42,912 nucleotides of DNA. Origin: Ruminococcus sp. UBA3767 (GTDB lineage: Bacteria > Bacillota > Clostridia > Oscillospirales > Ruminococcaceae). The notes under the pieces are model-generated. The model did no database searches. It was not told where the DNA came from and saw only the letters and a program-made list of their open reading frames with translations. The position numbers were made by a program, and so were the translations under genes. Shown piece by piece: positions 30,148 through 38,233 of the stretch (its first letter is position 1; each line of letters opens with the position of its first letter). Location: assembly GCA_002371625.1 (NCBI GenBank), contig DFFV01000103.1:1-42912 (forward strand), written 5' to 3'.

Positions 30148-30699
30148 TCAGCTTATGATCATCATAACACCGATACCGATCAGCAGGCACGCCAGTGCGA
30201 TCATTCCAAGACCGAGCTTGTTTTTCTCGGCAGGTTCTTCCTCCTGTTCACCGTTTGCCTCAGCCGCTGCGGCAGCTTCCTCAGCCTGCTTGTCGTACAC
30301 ATAAAAGTCATTGGGATCATCAGGCTCATACTTTATATCTATGATCTGACCTTTGGTATAGTTGTCATCGGGGATAGTCTGCTTATACTTTTCGCCGTCT
30401 ATCTCGTAGACCATAGTCCACTCGATTATCTCTTTTTCGCCCTGCCCGTTGAAATCTGGCATTGTGGTTTTTACCTTGTTCTGTATCTTGGCAGTAGTCG
30501 GAATGTGGGTATCCTCCTGCGGAACATTGACCTGACCGCCGAAATCTATCTTGAAGCCACGGTACACCTTTACTCCGACATAGATCATACCGATGCCGAT
30601 CACCACCAGCACTATGCCGACAATGCTCTGCCAGCCCGAGAACACACCTTTGAGCAGACCGCCCTCAGATTCGTCCGCAAAAATGTTCAACCATTCCAT
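30148..30699 (-). CDS. DUF3592-like two-helix membrane protein
   Basis: 183 residues. Helices at about 25-43 and 160-181 enclose a domain of some 110 residues with VYEIDGEKYKQTIPDD, then GQIIDIKYEPDDPNDFYVYD. The pattern of a small beta domain that ends in a 'conversion to Y-x-P-x-D/N-P' stretch is that of DUF3592 proteins, and the same fold recurs at 41843. Function is unknown. An Ala/Glu-rich charged linker (EEAAAAAEANGEQEEEPAEK) precedes helix 2. GAAGGAAAG lies before the ATG. It is 23 bases after the TPR-like gene. Confidence 0.75.
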   Translation of the reverse strand: MEWLNIFADESEGGLLKGVFSGWQSIVGIVLVVIGIGMIYVGVKVYRGFKIDFGGQVNVPQEDTHIPTTAKIQNKVKTTMPDFNGQGEKEIIEWTMVYEIDGEKYKQTIPDDNYTKGQIIDIKYEPDDPNDFYVYDKQAEEAAAAAEANGEQEEEPAEKNKLGLGMIALACLLIGIGVMMIIS

Positions 30700-30722
30700 T
30701 TTCTTTCCTTCTTTCGTTTTAC

Positions 30723-31580
30723 TCAGTATTGATCCGTCTGCGCAAGTCTTCTGTCAAACAGCTGTGAAATTGTTTCTATATCTTTATAGGTAAGCGACTT
30801 ATATACCTTCATATCGAACTCATCGAAAGTTTCAAGGTCGGTTAGCATACGCTGCCTGATCTGATCTGCATTAACGAAGTCGCCTATTATCAGATACACT
30901 GCCATAAGTGATGTATTTCTTGTAAAGGCAAGATACCGCTGCTTTTTGACCGACTTGTCCATAAGATTTATAAGGTCCATTGCTGCGGTGAAGTTGCCGT
31001 TGAGCGCATAAAGGACAGCGCCGTGAGAATAATGATTAACAGCGATAGATCCGGCGTGAGAGCGGCAAAACGGCTGTGCGATAGCATCATAGTTATTATA
31101 CATCACAGCTGCATCGGTAAATCGTCTTTGCCTCATTCTCAAAGAAACGTACAGGTCGCTGTAATACACCTTGGACATCACATCATAGAGAGTAAGCCCA
31201 TTAGCTTTTACAAGCTCGTTCTCGGCTGCCTCAAGCTCATCCATCGAAAGATAATAGGAAGCGAGCACGCAATGATTCCGTGCAGTCATCTTAGGATTCA
31301 GCTGGCGGTATTTATCTATTACCTCCGGGCACATACCCTTTTCGTCCATGAGCTTTGCAACGGGTATCATCTTATTGGCACCCCGGATAATAAGTATACA
31401 AACAAACGCCATTACAGCGACGGTTATCACCAGAAAAACGATCATTGAGATCAGAAAATCGCTGTTGAATCCGTTTTCAAGCCCGGACATGATTATGATA
31501 CCATCAAACGCCAGCATAATAATGAGCACTGATAGCAGCAGCATACGGTTAGCTTTAAAATACGATCTGTACGTTTTCAT
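30723..31580 (-). CDS. Membrane protein with TPR-like cytosolic domain
   Basis: 285 residues. Two helices at about 11-31 and 42-67 are followed by a soluble helical region in which several pairs of helices have tetratricopeptide spacing (ARNHCVLASYYLSMDELEAA, then LRMRQRRFTDAAVMYNNYDA). That suggests a protein-interaction scaffold on the inner face. No family is recognised. AAAGGGGAG precedes the ATG at 31580. There is little room for a promoter between the pgk terminator (31614) and this start, so expression may depend on read-through from pgk. Confidence 0.75.
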   Translation of the reverse strand: MKTYRSYFKANRMLLLSVLIIMLAFDGIIIMSGLENGFNSDFLISMIVFLVITVAVMAFVCILIIRGANKMIPVAKLMDEKGMCPEVIDKYRQLNPKMTARNHCVLASYYLSMDELEAAENELVKANGLTLYDVMSKVYYSDLYVSLRMRQRRFTDAAVMYNNYDAIAQPFCRSHAGSIAVNHYSHGAVLYALNGNFTAAMDLINLMDKSVKKQRYLAFTRNTSLMAVYLIIGDFVNADQIRQRMLTDLETFDEFDMKVYKSLTYKDIETISQLFDRRLAQTDQY

Positions 31581-31613
31581 TATTCTCCCCTTTTTGACAC
31601 AGCCGCATCAAAC

Positions 31614-31643
31614 AAAAAGGGCAGGCATTTTTTCTGCCTGCCC
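31614..31643 (-). terminator. Terminator after pgk
   Basis: Minus strand: GGGCAGGCA / TGCCTGCCC (arms 31635-31643 and 31619-31627) followed by TTTTTG. Confidence 0.9.
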
Positions 31644-31675
31644 CAAGCTTTGTTTTATATTGAGCCTGTGGAATA

Positions 31676-32896
31676 TTACTTATCAGCTATAACGTCGATT
31701 CCCGGGAGGACCTTGCCCTCGAGGTACTCAAGTGAAGCTCCGCCGCCTGTTGAGATGTGGCTCATCTTATCAGCAAAGCCGAGCTGGATAACAGCTGCTG
31801 CGGAATCACCGCCGCCGATGATAGTTGTAGCATCAGTTTCAGCAAGTGCCTTTGCAACTGCGATAGTTCCCTTTGCAAGTACAGGGTTCTCGAACACGCC
31901 CATAGGACCGTTCCAAACAACTGTCTTTGCGCTCTTTACAGCGTCACCGAAGAGAGCTGCGGTCTTGTCACCGATGTCAAGGCCCTCCATATCGGCAGGG
32001 ATGCTGTCAGCATCTACTACCTTAACGTCGATCTGTGCATCGATAGGATCAGGGAAGCCTGCTGCGATAGTTGTGTCGATAGGCAGGAGCAGCTTTTTGC
32101 CGAGCTTTTCAGCCTTAGCCATCATTTCCTTGCAGTAGTCGATCTTCTCGTTGTCTACCAGTGAAAGTCCGACTTCCTTGCCCTGAGCCTTGAGGAATGT
32201 ATAAGCCATTCCGCCGCCGATGATAAGTGTATCGCACTTTTCAAGCAGGTTGTTGATAACGTTGAGCTTATCTGCTACCTTAGCTCCGCCCAGGATAGCA
32301 ACAAAAGGTCTTACAGGATCCTCAACTGCGTTGCCCAGGAATGTGATCTCCTTCTGCATCAGGTAACCAACTGCTGTTTCCTTAACGAACTTTGTTACGC
32401 CTGCTGTTGAAGCGTGTGCTCTGTGAGCTGAACCAAAAGCGTCCATTACGAATACCTGTCCGTCAACAAGGTCTGCAAGCTCCTTAGCGAACTCTTCGCC
32501 GTTCTTGGTCTCCTCATTTCCTCTGAATCTTGTATTCTCAAGAACAACGATCTCGCCGTCGTTCATCTCAGCAACTGCCTTCTTGGCATTTTCGCCTACT
32601 ACTGTGTCGTCAGCAGCGAATGTTACCTTTGTATCTACCAGCTCTGCGAGTCTTGCAGCAGCCGGAGCAAGTGAGAACTTAGCCTCAGGACCGTTCTTAG
32701 GCTTGCCAAGATGCGAGCAAAGAACTACCTTTCCGCCGTCAGCTACGAGCTTCTTGATAGTAGGAAGCGCAGCTGTTATTCTGTTATCGTTGGTAATAAC
32801 TCCGTCCTTGAGCGGAACATTGAAGTCAACTCTCACGAGAACCTTTTTGCCTTTTACGTTGATGTCATCAACACTAACCTTGTTTAAACCTGCCAT
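31676..32896 (-). CDS. pgk: Phosphoglycerate kinase
   Basis: 406 residues. Both substrate domains are intact: [14 protein letters not shown] at the N-terminus, [10 protein letters not shown] in the triose site, NGPMGVFE and GGGDSAAA in the nucleotide site. It makes ATP from 1,3-bisphosphoglycerate. An ATG at 32908 has no room after AGAGAGGA; the ATG at 32896 gives [11 protein letters not shown] and a 12-base spacing, and is preferred. It has its own promoter and terminator, so it is separate from tpiA-gpmI despite the shared pathway; gap is not seen nearby. Confidence 0.97.
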   Translation of the reverse strand: MAGLNKVSVDDINVKGKKVLVRVDFNVPLKDGVITNDNRITAALPTIKKLVADGGKVVLCSHLGKPKNGPEAKFSLAPAAARLAELVDTKVTFAADDTVVGENAKKAVAEMNDGEIVVLENTRFRGNEETKNGEEFAKELADLVDGQVFVMDAFGSAHRAHASTAGVTKFVKETAVGYLMQKEITFLGNAVEDPVRPFVAILGGAKVADKLNVINNLLEKCDTLIIGGGMAYTFLKAQGKEVGLSLVDNEKIDYCKEMMAKAEKLGKKLLLPIDTTIAAGFPDPIDAQIDVKVVDADSIPADMEGLDIGDKTAALFGDAVKSAKTVVWNGPMGVFENPVLAKGTIAVAKALAETDATTIIGGGDSAAAVIQLGFADKMSHISTGGGASLEYLEGKVLPGIDVIADK

Positions 32897-32976
32897 AATT
32901 ACAGACATCCTCTCTTTATAAATTTGGGGAGAACCCCATTATCGACTTATTTATGCAGCCTTACGCCGCCTATTCA

Positions 32977-33005
32977 ATTATACGTTATCCCACCGAAAAA
33001 ATCAA
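32977..33005 (-). promoter_or_regulatory. Promoter of pgk
   Basis: Minus strand: -35 TTGATT (33000-33005), 17-base spacer, -10 TATAAT (32977-32982); leader of about 75 bases. Confidence 0.82.
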
Positions 33006-33043
33006 GGGATACGAAGCAATTTTAATCACAGCTTAACAAATCT

Positions 33044-33253
33044 TCACTTATCAGGTCCGTTTTCGCTGTTGTCATCTGTTTTGTCCGAACCTCTGGAATA
33101 CAGTATCCTGCCGACAATGACCATAATAAGACCTATCGCAAGCATGGCAAAGAACACAGTCCTGTTTATATCAAGCAGCACTCTGCACCAGCACGTTACA
33201 AGTATTATAGCCGTACCGCCGCCCATAAGTATCCAAGGCAACTTATCTCCCAT
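33044..33253 (-). CDS. Small two-helix membrane protein
   Basis: 69 residues: helices at about 8-25 and 32-50, then a polar, acidic tail (SDKTDDNSENGPDK). Not recognised. CGGAGGA lies eight to nine bases before the ATG. It follows degV by 29 bases and is the last gene of the leftward unit; no terminator hairpin is visible between it and pgk. Confidence 0.7.
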   Translation of the reverse strand: MGDKLPWILMGGGTAIILVTCWCRVLLDINRTVFFAMLAIGLIMVIVGRILYSRGSDKTDDNSENGPDK

Positions 33254-33282
33254 AGCATATTCCTCCGAATATGTAAAGATTA

Positions 33283-34155
33283 TTATTTCTTTTGTGCTTT
33301 AAAAATGACTCCTACCACACGAGGACCTGCGTTTATAGCTATCGCCGCACCTATCTGGAAATATTTCTCCGGCGGATAGCCGACTTTTTTTATCATCACC
33401 TGAGCCATTTCCTCCTTGACTGCCTCATCATTTCCGTAAACGATGCAATAAGGAGTTTTTGGTATCATGTGCTCTATTGTAAGGTCAAGTATCTTAGGTA
33501 TAACTGCCTTATCTCCCCTGACCTTAGTTTCGGTAACTATCTTATTATCCTGTATCCTCATTACAGGCTTGAGTCCCATGACCTCGCCCACAAACGCAGC
33601 AGCCGAGGGGATCCTGCCCGATTTTTTGGCATACTTGAGGGTATACGGAGCAAAGAATATCACGCAGTTATCTATCCAGTCCTTCATATAGGCCACTATA
33701 TCCTTTGCAGGCATTCCTTTTCTCGCCTTTTTAGCGCCCTGAATAACGGGGTATCCGTAAGCACCCGTATAGCCTCTGCCGTCGATATTGTAAAAGTTTA
33801 TCTTTCCCTTTGCCTCTGGAACCTCCTCAAAGAACATATCCACTGCCATAACGGAATTTGAATACGTTGCCGAGCCCTGGCTGTTGATGGTAGTATTTAT
33901 AACATCGGTATAGCCCTGCTCATAGAGGCTTTTATACACCTCGGCATACTCCATAGAGGTTATCTGCGAAGTAGAGGGCACGCCGTCATACTCATCCAGC
34001 ATTTTATAGAACCCCTCATTATCAAAGTCAACTCTCGTGGTATAGCTCTTATCACCCATAGCGACCTTGAAATTCAGGATCATAATGTCATACTTTTTTT
34101 CATACTCGGGCGAGATATCGCTTGCCGAGTCGGTAAGAAACTTGATCTTAGCCAT
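33283..34155 (-). CDS. DegV-family fatty-acid-binding protein
   Basis: 290 residues. The family start (KIKFLTDSASDISPEYEKKY), PSTSQITSMEYAEVYKSL, TINSQGSATYSNS and YAKKSGRIPSAAAFVGEVMG are all recognised DegV segments. Members bind a fatty acid in a tunnel and act with fatty acid kinase FakA to load exogenous fatty acids as acyl-phosphates (the FakB role). GGGGAGGAAA precedes the ATG, which directly follows the trmL stop codon. No fakA is in this window. Confidence 0.95.
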   Translation of the reverse strand: MAKIKFLTDSASDISPEYEKKYDIMILNFKVAMGDKSYTTRVDFDNEGFYKMLDEYDGVPSTSQITSMEYAEVYKSLYEQGYTDVINTTINSQGSATYSNSVMAVDMFFEEVPEAKGKINFYNIDGRGYTGAYGYPVIQGAKKARKGMPAKDIVAYMKDWIDNCVIFFAPYTLKYAKKSGRIPSAAAFVGEVMGLKPVMRIQDNKIVTETKVRGDKAVIPKILDLTIEHMIPKTPYCIVYGNDEAVKEEMAQVMIKKVGYPPEKYFQIGAAIAINAGPRVVGVIFKAQKK

Positions 34156-34686
34156 TTACTGCATTTCCTCCCCATTATCCTGCCATGTATATTCAGTCAG
34201 CTGTCCTTTCACCGAAAGCTCGGGATAGTCCCACTGCCTGAGCACCTCATATACTGCAACTGCGACCGAGTTTGAAAGATTAAGGCTTCTGAGAGTATTT
34301 CTCATCGGTATCCTCACACATCTTTCGGGGCTTTCAAAAAGCATTTTCTCGGGCAGCCCCTTATCCTCCCTGCCAAATATCAGGTAGGTATCCTCACTTA
34401 TATCATAACTAACGTCCGAATGGACCTTTCTTCCCTTGGTGGTGAAATAATAGAATCTTCCGCTGTTTTTTGAGAAAAACTCACCTATATCCTCATACTC
34501 ATATATCTCCAGCTTATCCCAATAATCCAGCCCTGCTCTTTTGAGTTGTCTGTCGGTTATCGTGAAGCCGTACGGCTTTACAAGGTGCAGAGCTGCGCCC
34601 GTTACCGCACAGGTGCGTGAGATATTGCCCGTATTCTGCGGTATCCTGGGTTCTACAAGAACGATATTGAGTCTTGGTCTGTTCAT
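34156..34686 (-). CDS. trmL: tRNA (cytidine(34)-2'-O)-methyltransferase
   Basis: 176 residues, a SPOUT methyltransferase with the trefoil-knot motifs IPQNTGNISRTC (motif 1), LIFGREDKGLP (motif 2) and IPMRNTLRSLNLSNSVAVAVYE (motif 3; only parts quoted). It methylates the wobble ribose of tRNA-Leu isoacceptors. The ribosome site before the ATG at 34686 is weak (GGGAAAG touching the start), so efficient translation may depend on coupling to the kinase gene 42 bases upstream. Its stop abuts the degV start. Confidence 0.95.
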   Translation of the reverse strand: MNRPRLNIVLVEPRIPQNTGNISRTCAVTGAALHLVKPYGFTITDRQLKRAGLDYWDKLEIYEYEDIGEFFSKNSGRFYYFTTKGRKVHSDVSYDISEDTYLIFGREDKGLPEKMLFESPERCVRIPMRNTLRSLNLSNSVAVAVYEVLRQWDYPELSVKGQLTEYTWQDNGEEMQ

Positions 34687-34728
34687 CTTTCCCGATTGCC
34701 TGCTTTCCCTGCGTGATGCTGCACGCTG

Positions 34729-35586
34729 TTACATTCTGACGCATCTGTCTACGCCGTTATCGCTTACCAGCTCGCCCAGCTCGCCCTCAAACATAAGCCC
34801 GTCCGTCCATGGACGTTTATGCTCATAAGTTATCCTCAGCGTATGCTCGGTAAAATCCGCAGCCCTGCTCATTGCTGCCGAAAGGTCCTTGCCGTTCAGC
34901 AGGCTTCCTATCAGCACGCTTGCAAACATATCTCCCGTTCCGGAATAATGCGCAGGCACGAGCGAATTGCTCAGCTTGCAGAAGCTGCCATTGGCTTTGT
35001 TGTAGCCCACAGTTGCCATCTGCCCGTTTTCAAGCGTTACGCTTGTGATAACGACCTTTTGTGCGCCCATATCCGAAAGCCTTACCAGCCAGCTTTTCAT
35101 CTTCTCCTCGCTGACCTCGCCCTCGGGATAATCCTCACCCAGCAATATTGCCGCCTCGGTAAGATTAGGGGTGATTATATCCGCCACTGCTACAAGCTCG
35201 CTCATTCTTGCGCAGAGCTCGGGAGTATAGGTCGCATAAGCCTTTCCGTCATCTCCCATAACGGGATCGACCAGCTTCAGCGCATCAGGGAACGCCGAGA
35301 AAAATTCAAGGCAATGATCTATCTGCTCGCTTGAAGCGAGAAATCCGCTGTAAACACAATCAAACCCGACATTGAGCTTTTTATAGTGTTCAAGTGCGGG
35401 CATCATAAAGTCGGTCAGGTCGTGCATCACGAATTCTCCGTAGCCTGTATGTGCTGAGAGCACAGCCGTAGGCACAGGACAGACCTGAACGCCCATAGCG
35501 CTGAGCACGGGTATTATCACCGTCAGCGAGCACCTGCCGATACCCGAAAGGTCCTGTATTGCGGCGACCTTTTTTATCTCTTTCAT
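34729..35586 (-). CDS. Pyridoxamine/pyridoxal kinase (PdxY-like)
   Basis: 285 residues. QDLSGIGRCSLT at the start, VCPVPTAVLSAHTGYGEF, the DPVMGDDGK anion site, TPNLTEAAILLGE and the ribokinase-family catalytic HYSGTGDMFAS identify a vitamin B6 kinase of the PdxK/PdxY group. It makes pyridoxal or pyridoxamine phosphate for salvage. AAGGTAG lies before the ATG. It is the first gene of a unit continuing into trmL, degV and the small membrane gene. Confidence 0.92.
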   Translation of the reverse strand: MKEIKKVAAIQDLSGIGRCSLTVIIPVLSAMGVQVCPVPTAVLSAHTGYGEFVMHDLTDFMMPALEHYKKLNVGFDCVYSGFLASSEQIDHCLEFFSAFPDALKLVDPVMGDDGKAYATYTPELCARMSELVAVADIITPNLTEAAILLGEDYPEGEVSEEKMKSWLVRLSDMGAQKVVITSVTLENGQMATVGYNKANGSFCKLSNSLVPAHYSGTGDMFASVLIGSLLNGKDLSAAMSRAADFTEHTLRITYEHKRPWTDGLMFEGELGELVSDNGVDRCVRM

Positions 35587-35621
35587 AAAAGCACTACCTT
35601 CACAACCATATCAATCAAGTT

Positions 35622-35650
35622 ATTATAACATATTTTTTTATTTTTTTCAA
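35622..35650 (-). promoter_or_regulatory. Promoter of the pyridoxamine kinase-trmL-degV unit
   Basis: Minus strand: -35 TTGAAA (35645-35650), 17-base A/T-only-rich spacer, -10 TATAAT with an upstream TGT (35622-35627). Confidence 0.82.
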
Positions 35651-35668
35651 TAGGCAAACGGTCATTTT

Positions 35669-36643
35669 CTATCTTTTTCTTATACTGATCTCGCCGCTTG
35701 ATATCAGCCTGCTTGCGCCGGAGCTGTCACGCACGCACAATCTGCACTCCTCATCGACATCTACGAGTGTACACGGCGTTTTATTCTCACCGCTGATGAC
35801 GTATATCTCCTCGCCTTTCCACATCAGCCTTTTGCTGTAAGCCTTTTGGAAGCTGCCCTGTTCAAGCTCGGCGTAATAGCGCATAAAGCTGCCTATAATG
35901 CCGCCTGCGAGCTTGTTTTTGAGGTCGGCTGTTTTATTCTTGGTCACAGCGCCTGCTATATCGGCTATCTCCTCGGGGAAGCCCCCCTGCGGCTCATACA
36001 CGTTCAGCCCTATGCCAAGCACTGCGTGATCCAGTCCGCCGCTTTCCATTGAAACAGAAGCCTCGGTAAGTATGCCGCACACCTTTTTTCCCTCAAGGTA
36101 TACATCGTTCACCCATTTTATCCCTGCTTTTGCGCCTGTTGCCGCTTCTATCGCATCGCACACGGCAAGCGCAGCACAGGTGGTTATCCTGACGGCACGG
36201 CCTATCTGAGCAGCAGGTCTGAGGAGGATGCTCATATAAAGTCCCGTTCCCTGCGGAGAATAAAAGCTCCTGCCGAGCCTTCCCCTGCCGCTTGTCTGCT
36301 CACGGGCGATAACGACCGTTCCCTCGGGCATTCCCTGCTGAGCATAGCTGCGGATAACGTTATTGGTGGAATCTGTACTGTCAAGCAGCTCGATATGCAC
36401 GTTGTGAGCACCCTTGCCAAGATACTTTTCCACTCCGCTAACGCTGAGTACATCGCAGTCCTCATCAAGGCGGTAGCCCTTATTGGTAACGGCAGATATG
36501 GCAAAGCCCTGCTTTTGCAGCGTTCTTACCGCTTTCCATACAGCTCCCCTTGTGCAGCCGAGCCGCTGCGCAAGCTCCTGTCCCGAAACGAACTCGCCTC
36601 TGCTTTTTTCAAGAATATCCGCTATATCATCTTTGACCGACAT
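35669..36643 (-). CDS. birA: Bifunctional biotin ligase / biotin operon repressor
   Basis: 324 residues. A winged helix (about 1-60; GQELAQRLGCTRGAVWKAVR) precedes the ligase domain with the biotinyl-AMP loop GRGRLGR (119-125) and KWVNDVYL (176-183), then a C-terminal SH3-like domain. It loads biotin onto carboxylase subunits and, with its DNA-binding domain, can repress biotin genes in response to biotinyl-AMP. GGAAGTGA lies before the ATG. It follows the amidohydrolase gene by 17 bases and shares its promoter. No biotin pathway genes are in this window. Confidence 0.95.
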   Translation of the reverse strand: MSVKDDIADILEKSRGEFVSGQELAQRLGCTRGAVWKAVRTLQKQGFAISAVTNKGYRLDEDCDVLSVSGVEKYLGKGAHNVHIELLDSTDSTNNVIRSYAQQGMPEGTVVIAREQTSGRGRLGRSFYSPQGTGLYMSILLRPAAQIGRAVRITTCAALAVCDAIEAATGAKAGIKWVNDVYLEGKKVCGILTEASVSMESGGLDHAVLGIGLNVYEPQGGFPEEIADIAGAVTKNKTADLKNKLAGGIIGSFMRYYAELEQGSFQKAYSKRLMWKGEEIYVISGENKTPCTLVDVDEECRLCVRDSSGASRLISSGEISIRKR

Positions 36644-36660
36644 TTTATCACTTCCGTTTT

Positions 36661-37455
36661 TCAGATCCCGAGCAGCCTTTGCGCATTAAGCCCGAGTATT
36701 TTTTCCTTGGCATCATCCGATAGCTTCAGCCCGAGTATTTTATCTCTTATCCTGTCGGGTCTGTCCCAGGGCATATCGCTTGCGAACAGTATCCTGTCAG
36801 CGCCGTGCTTATTGATTATTTTCGTCATTATATCATCGGGACATTTCCACGAGGTAAAGGCGGTATCAAAATACACTTCCCCGTCAATGCCTGCGATAAG
36901 GTCATAAACATCCTGCCAGTAATCGTTGCAGCCAAGGTGAGCAAGTATTATCCTGCTGCCCTTGTTCCTTTTTATCAGTTCAAGCGCAGCCTGCGCAGGA
37001 CAATGTATCAGCTGCGGTGAAAGCACATCATACCCCGAATGGAATATCACGGGAAGATCAGCCTGCCTTGCAGCATCCATTATCGGATCGAGCTTTGGGT
37101 CATCAGCCATGAAGTCCTGATAATCGGGGTGCAGCTTTATCCCGTGAAGCCCGAGCTGCTTTATGCGAAACACCTCCTGCACCGCATCGGGCGCATCGGG
37201 GTGGACGCTGCCGAAGGGAATGAACCTATCCGACTCCTGCTGCTGCGCCCAGTCGTTTATGATAGTCTGCTGCGAGGGCTTTGTGGCAATGGACAAAAGC
37301 ACCGACTTATCCACTCCCCACTCGTTCATTCTTTCAAGTGTCTGCCCGATGAGCCCCCTTGTGTAAGGCTCTATGCCGCAGCGTGCCTGGAGCACGCTCA
37401 CCGCCTTTTCTGCAATTTTCGGGTTAAATGCGTGTACATGAAAATCAATTACCAT
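36661..37455 (-). CDS. Amidohydrolase-family metal-dependent hydrolase
   Basis: 264 residues, the amidohydrolase_2 (PF04909) type of TIM barrel. Metal ligands: HVH (6-8), His in FHSGYD, His in LAHLGC, and the barrel-end Asp in FASDMPW; GIKLHPDYQDF carries the usual Lys and His. Members are decarboxylases or hydrolases of small carboxylates; the substrate is not evident. AAGGGGAAA precedes the ATG at 37455. It is the first gene of a unit with birA, with a divergent promoter next to the gene at 37637. Confidence 0.9.
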   Translation of the reverse strand: MVIDFHVHAFNPKIAEKAVSVLQARCGIEPYTRGLIGQTLERMNEWGVDKSVLLSIATKPSQQTIINDWAQQQESDRFIPFGSVHPDAPDAVQEVFRIKQLGLHGIKLHPDYQDFMADDPKLDPIMDAARQADLPVIFHSGYDVLSPQLIHCPAQAALELIKRNKGSRIILAHLGCNDYWQDVYDLIAGIDGEVYFDTAFTSWKCPDDIMTKIINKHGADRILFASDMPWDRPDRIRDKILGLKLSDDAKEKILGLNAQRLLGI

Positions 37456-37488
37456 TTAGTCATTTCCCCTTCCCGTATACCGTCAATA

Positions 37489-37517
37489 AGTATACCACAC
37501 GGCGTTCTATTTTTCAA
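37489..37517 (-). promoter_or_regulatory. Promoter of amidohydrolase-birA
   Basis: Minus strand: -35 TTGAAA (37512-37517), 17-base spacer, extended -10 TGGTATACT (hexamer 37489-37494). Confidence 0.82.
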
Positions 37518-37555
37518 CCAAGAAGCCCTTATTTTCAGTATTTATAACAAAACTC

Positions 37556-37584
37556 TTGAAAAACACGGGCGATTGTGATACAAT
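37556..37584 (+). promoter_or_regulatory. Promoter of the DUF6106-like gene and nnr
   Basis: -35 TTGAAA (37556-37561), 17-base spacer, extended -10 TGATACAAT (hexamer 37579-37584). Only 38 bases separate its -35 from that of the divergent amidohydrolase promoter. Confidence 0.8.
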
Positions 37585-37636
37585 AATTACGATACTTACG
37601 GGCAAAAAGCCCTGAAATAACGGGAGGTAACAAGGG

Positions 37637-38200
37637 TTGGTAACAGATACTTTCATGGAGCAGGTCGTAAAAAAAACGCCGACAAAGAGAGATAAAACAC
37701 TTGAGGTAATGGTGAAATTCTGCGCATTCATGCTTGCTATGTCGCTTATCTTCACCTGTATGGCATATTATGTCAAGGCGGCTCCGCTCGCAGTTTTTCT
37801 GGGGATAATGGCTATATATCTTTCTTTCAGGCTGACAAAAAAGCTGGACGTGGAATATGAGTATATTTTCACCAACGGCGAGCTTGACGTGGACAAGATA
37901 ATCGCAAAATCAAAGCGCAAAAGGCTGTGCACGGTAAAGTTCAACAGCATCTCCGCTTTCGGACTGTGGGACGATGACATGGCAGTGGACGAGGACAGCA
38001 CGATAGTACTCGCTTCGGACAATGCAGAGGGCGCAAAGGAATATTTTGTGGATTTCAAATACAAGGATTACGGCGATACCACGCTGTTTTTCTCGCCGAA
38101 CAGCGAGCTTATGGAGCTGATAATACCCTATCTTCCAAGAGAGATAAGAAAGGAATTTTCAAGCACCTACAAGCCCGATACCGATGACAGCGAGGAATAA
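37637..38200 (+). CDS. DUF6106-like two-helix protein, TTG start
   Basis: 187 residues. Two hydrophobic helices at about 26-46 and 49-65 are followed by a cytosolic domain beginning LDVEYEYIFTNGELDVDKII and KRKRLCTVKF, which matches DUF6106 as I recall it; function unknown. The start is called at TTG 37637, nine bases from GGAGG; the next ATG (37655) would be 27 bases from it. The C-terminus is acidic. The nnr gene follows after 33 bases without a terminator, so they are probably cotranscribed. Confidence 0.75.
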   Translation: MVTDTFMEQVVKKTPTKRDKTLEVMVKFCAFMLAMSLIFTCMAYYVKAAPLAVFLGIMAIYLSFRLTKKLDVEYEYIFTNGELDVDKIIAKSKRKRLCTVKFNSISAFGLWDDDMAVDEDSTIVLASDNAEGAKEYFVDFKYKDYGDTTLFFSPNSELMELIIPYLPREIRKEFSSTYKPDTDDSEE

Positions 38201-38233
38201 CACAGCTTACGCTTGATGAAAGGAGCGCTTACC

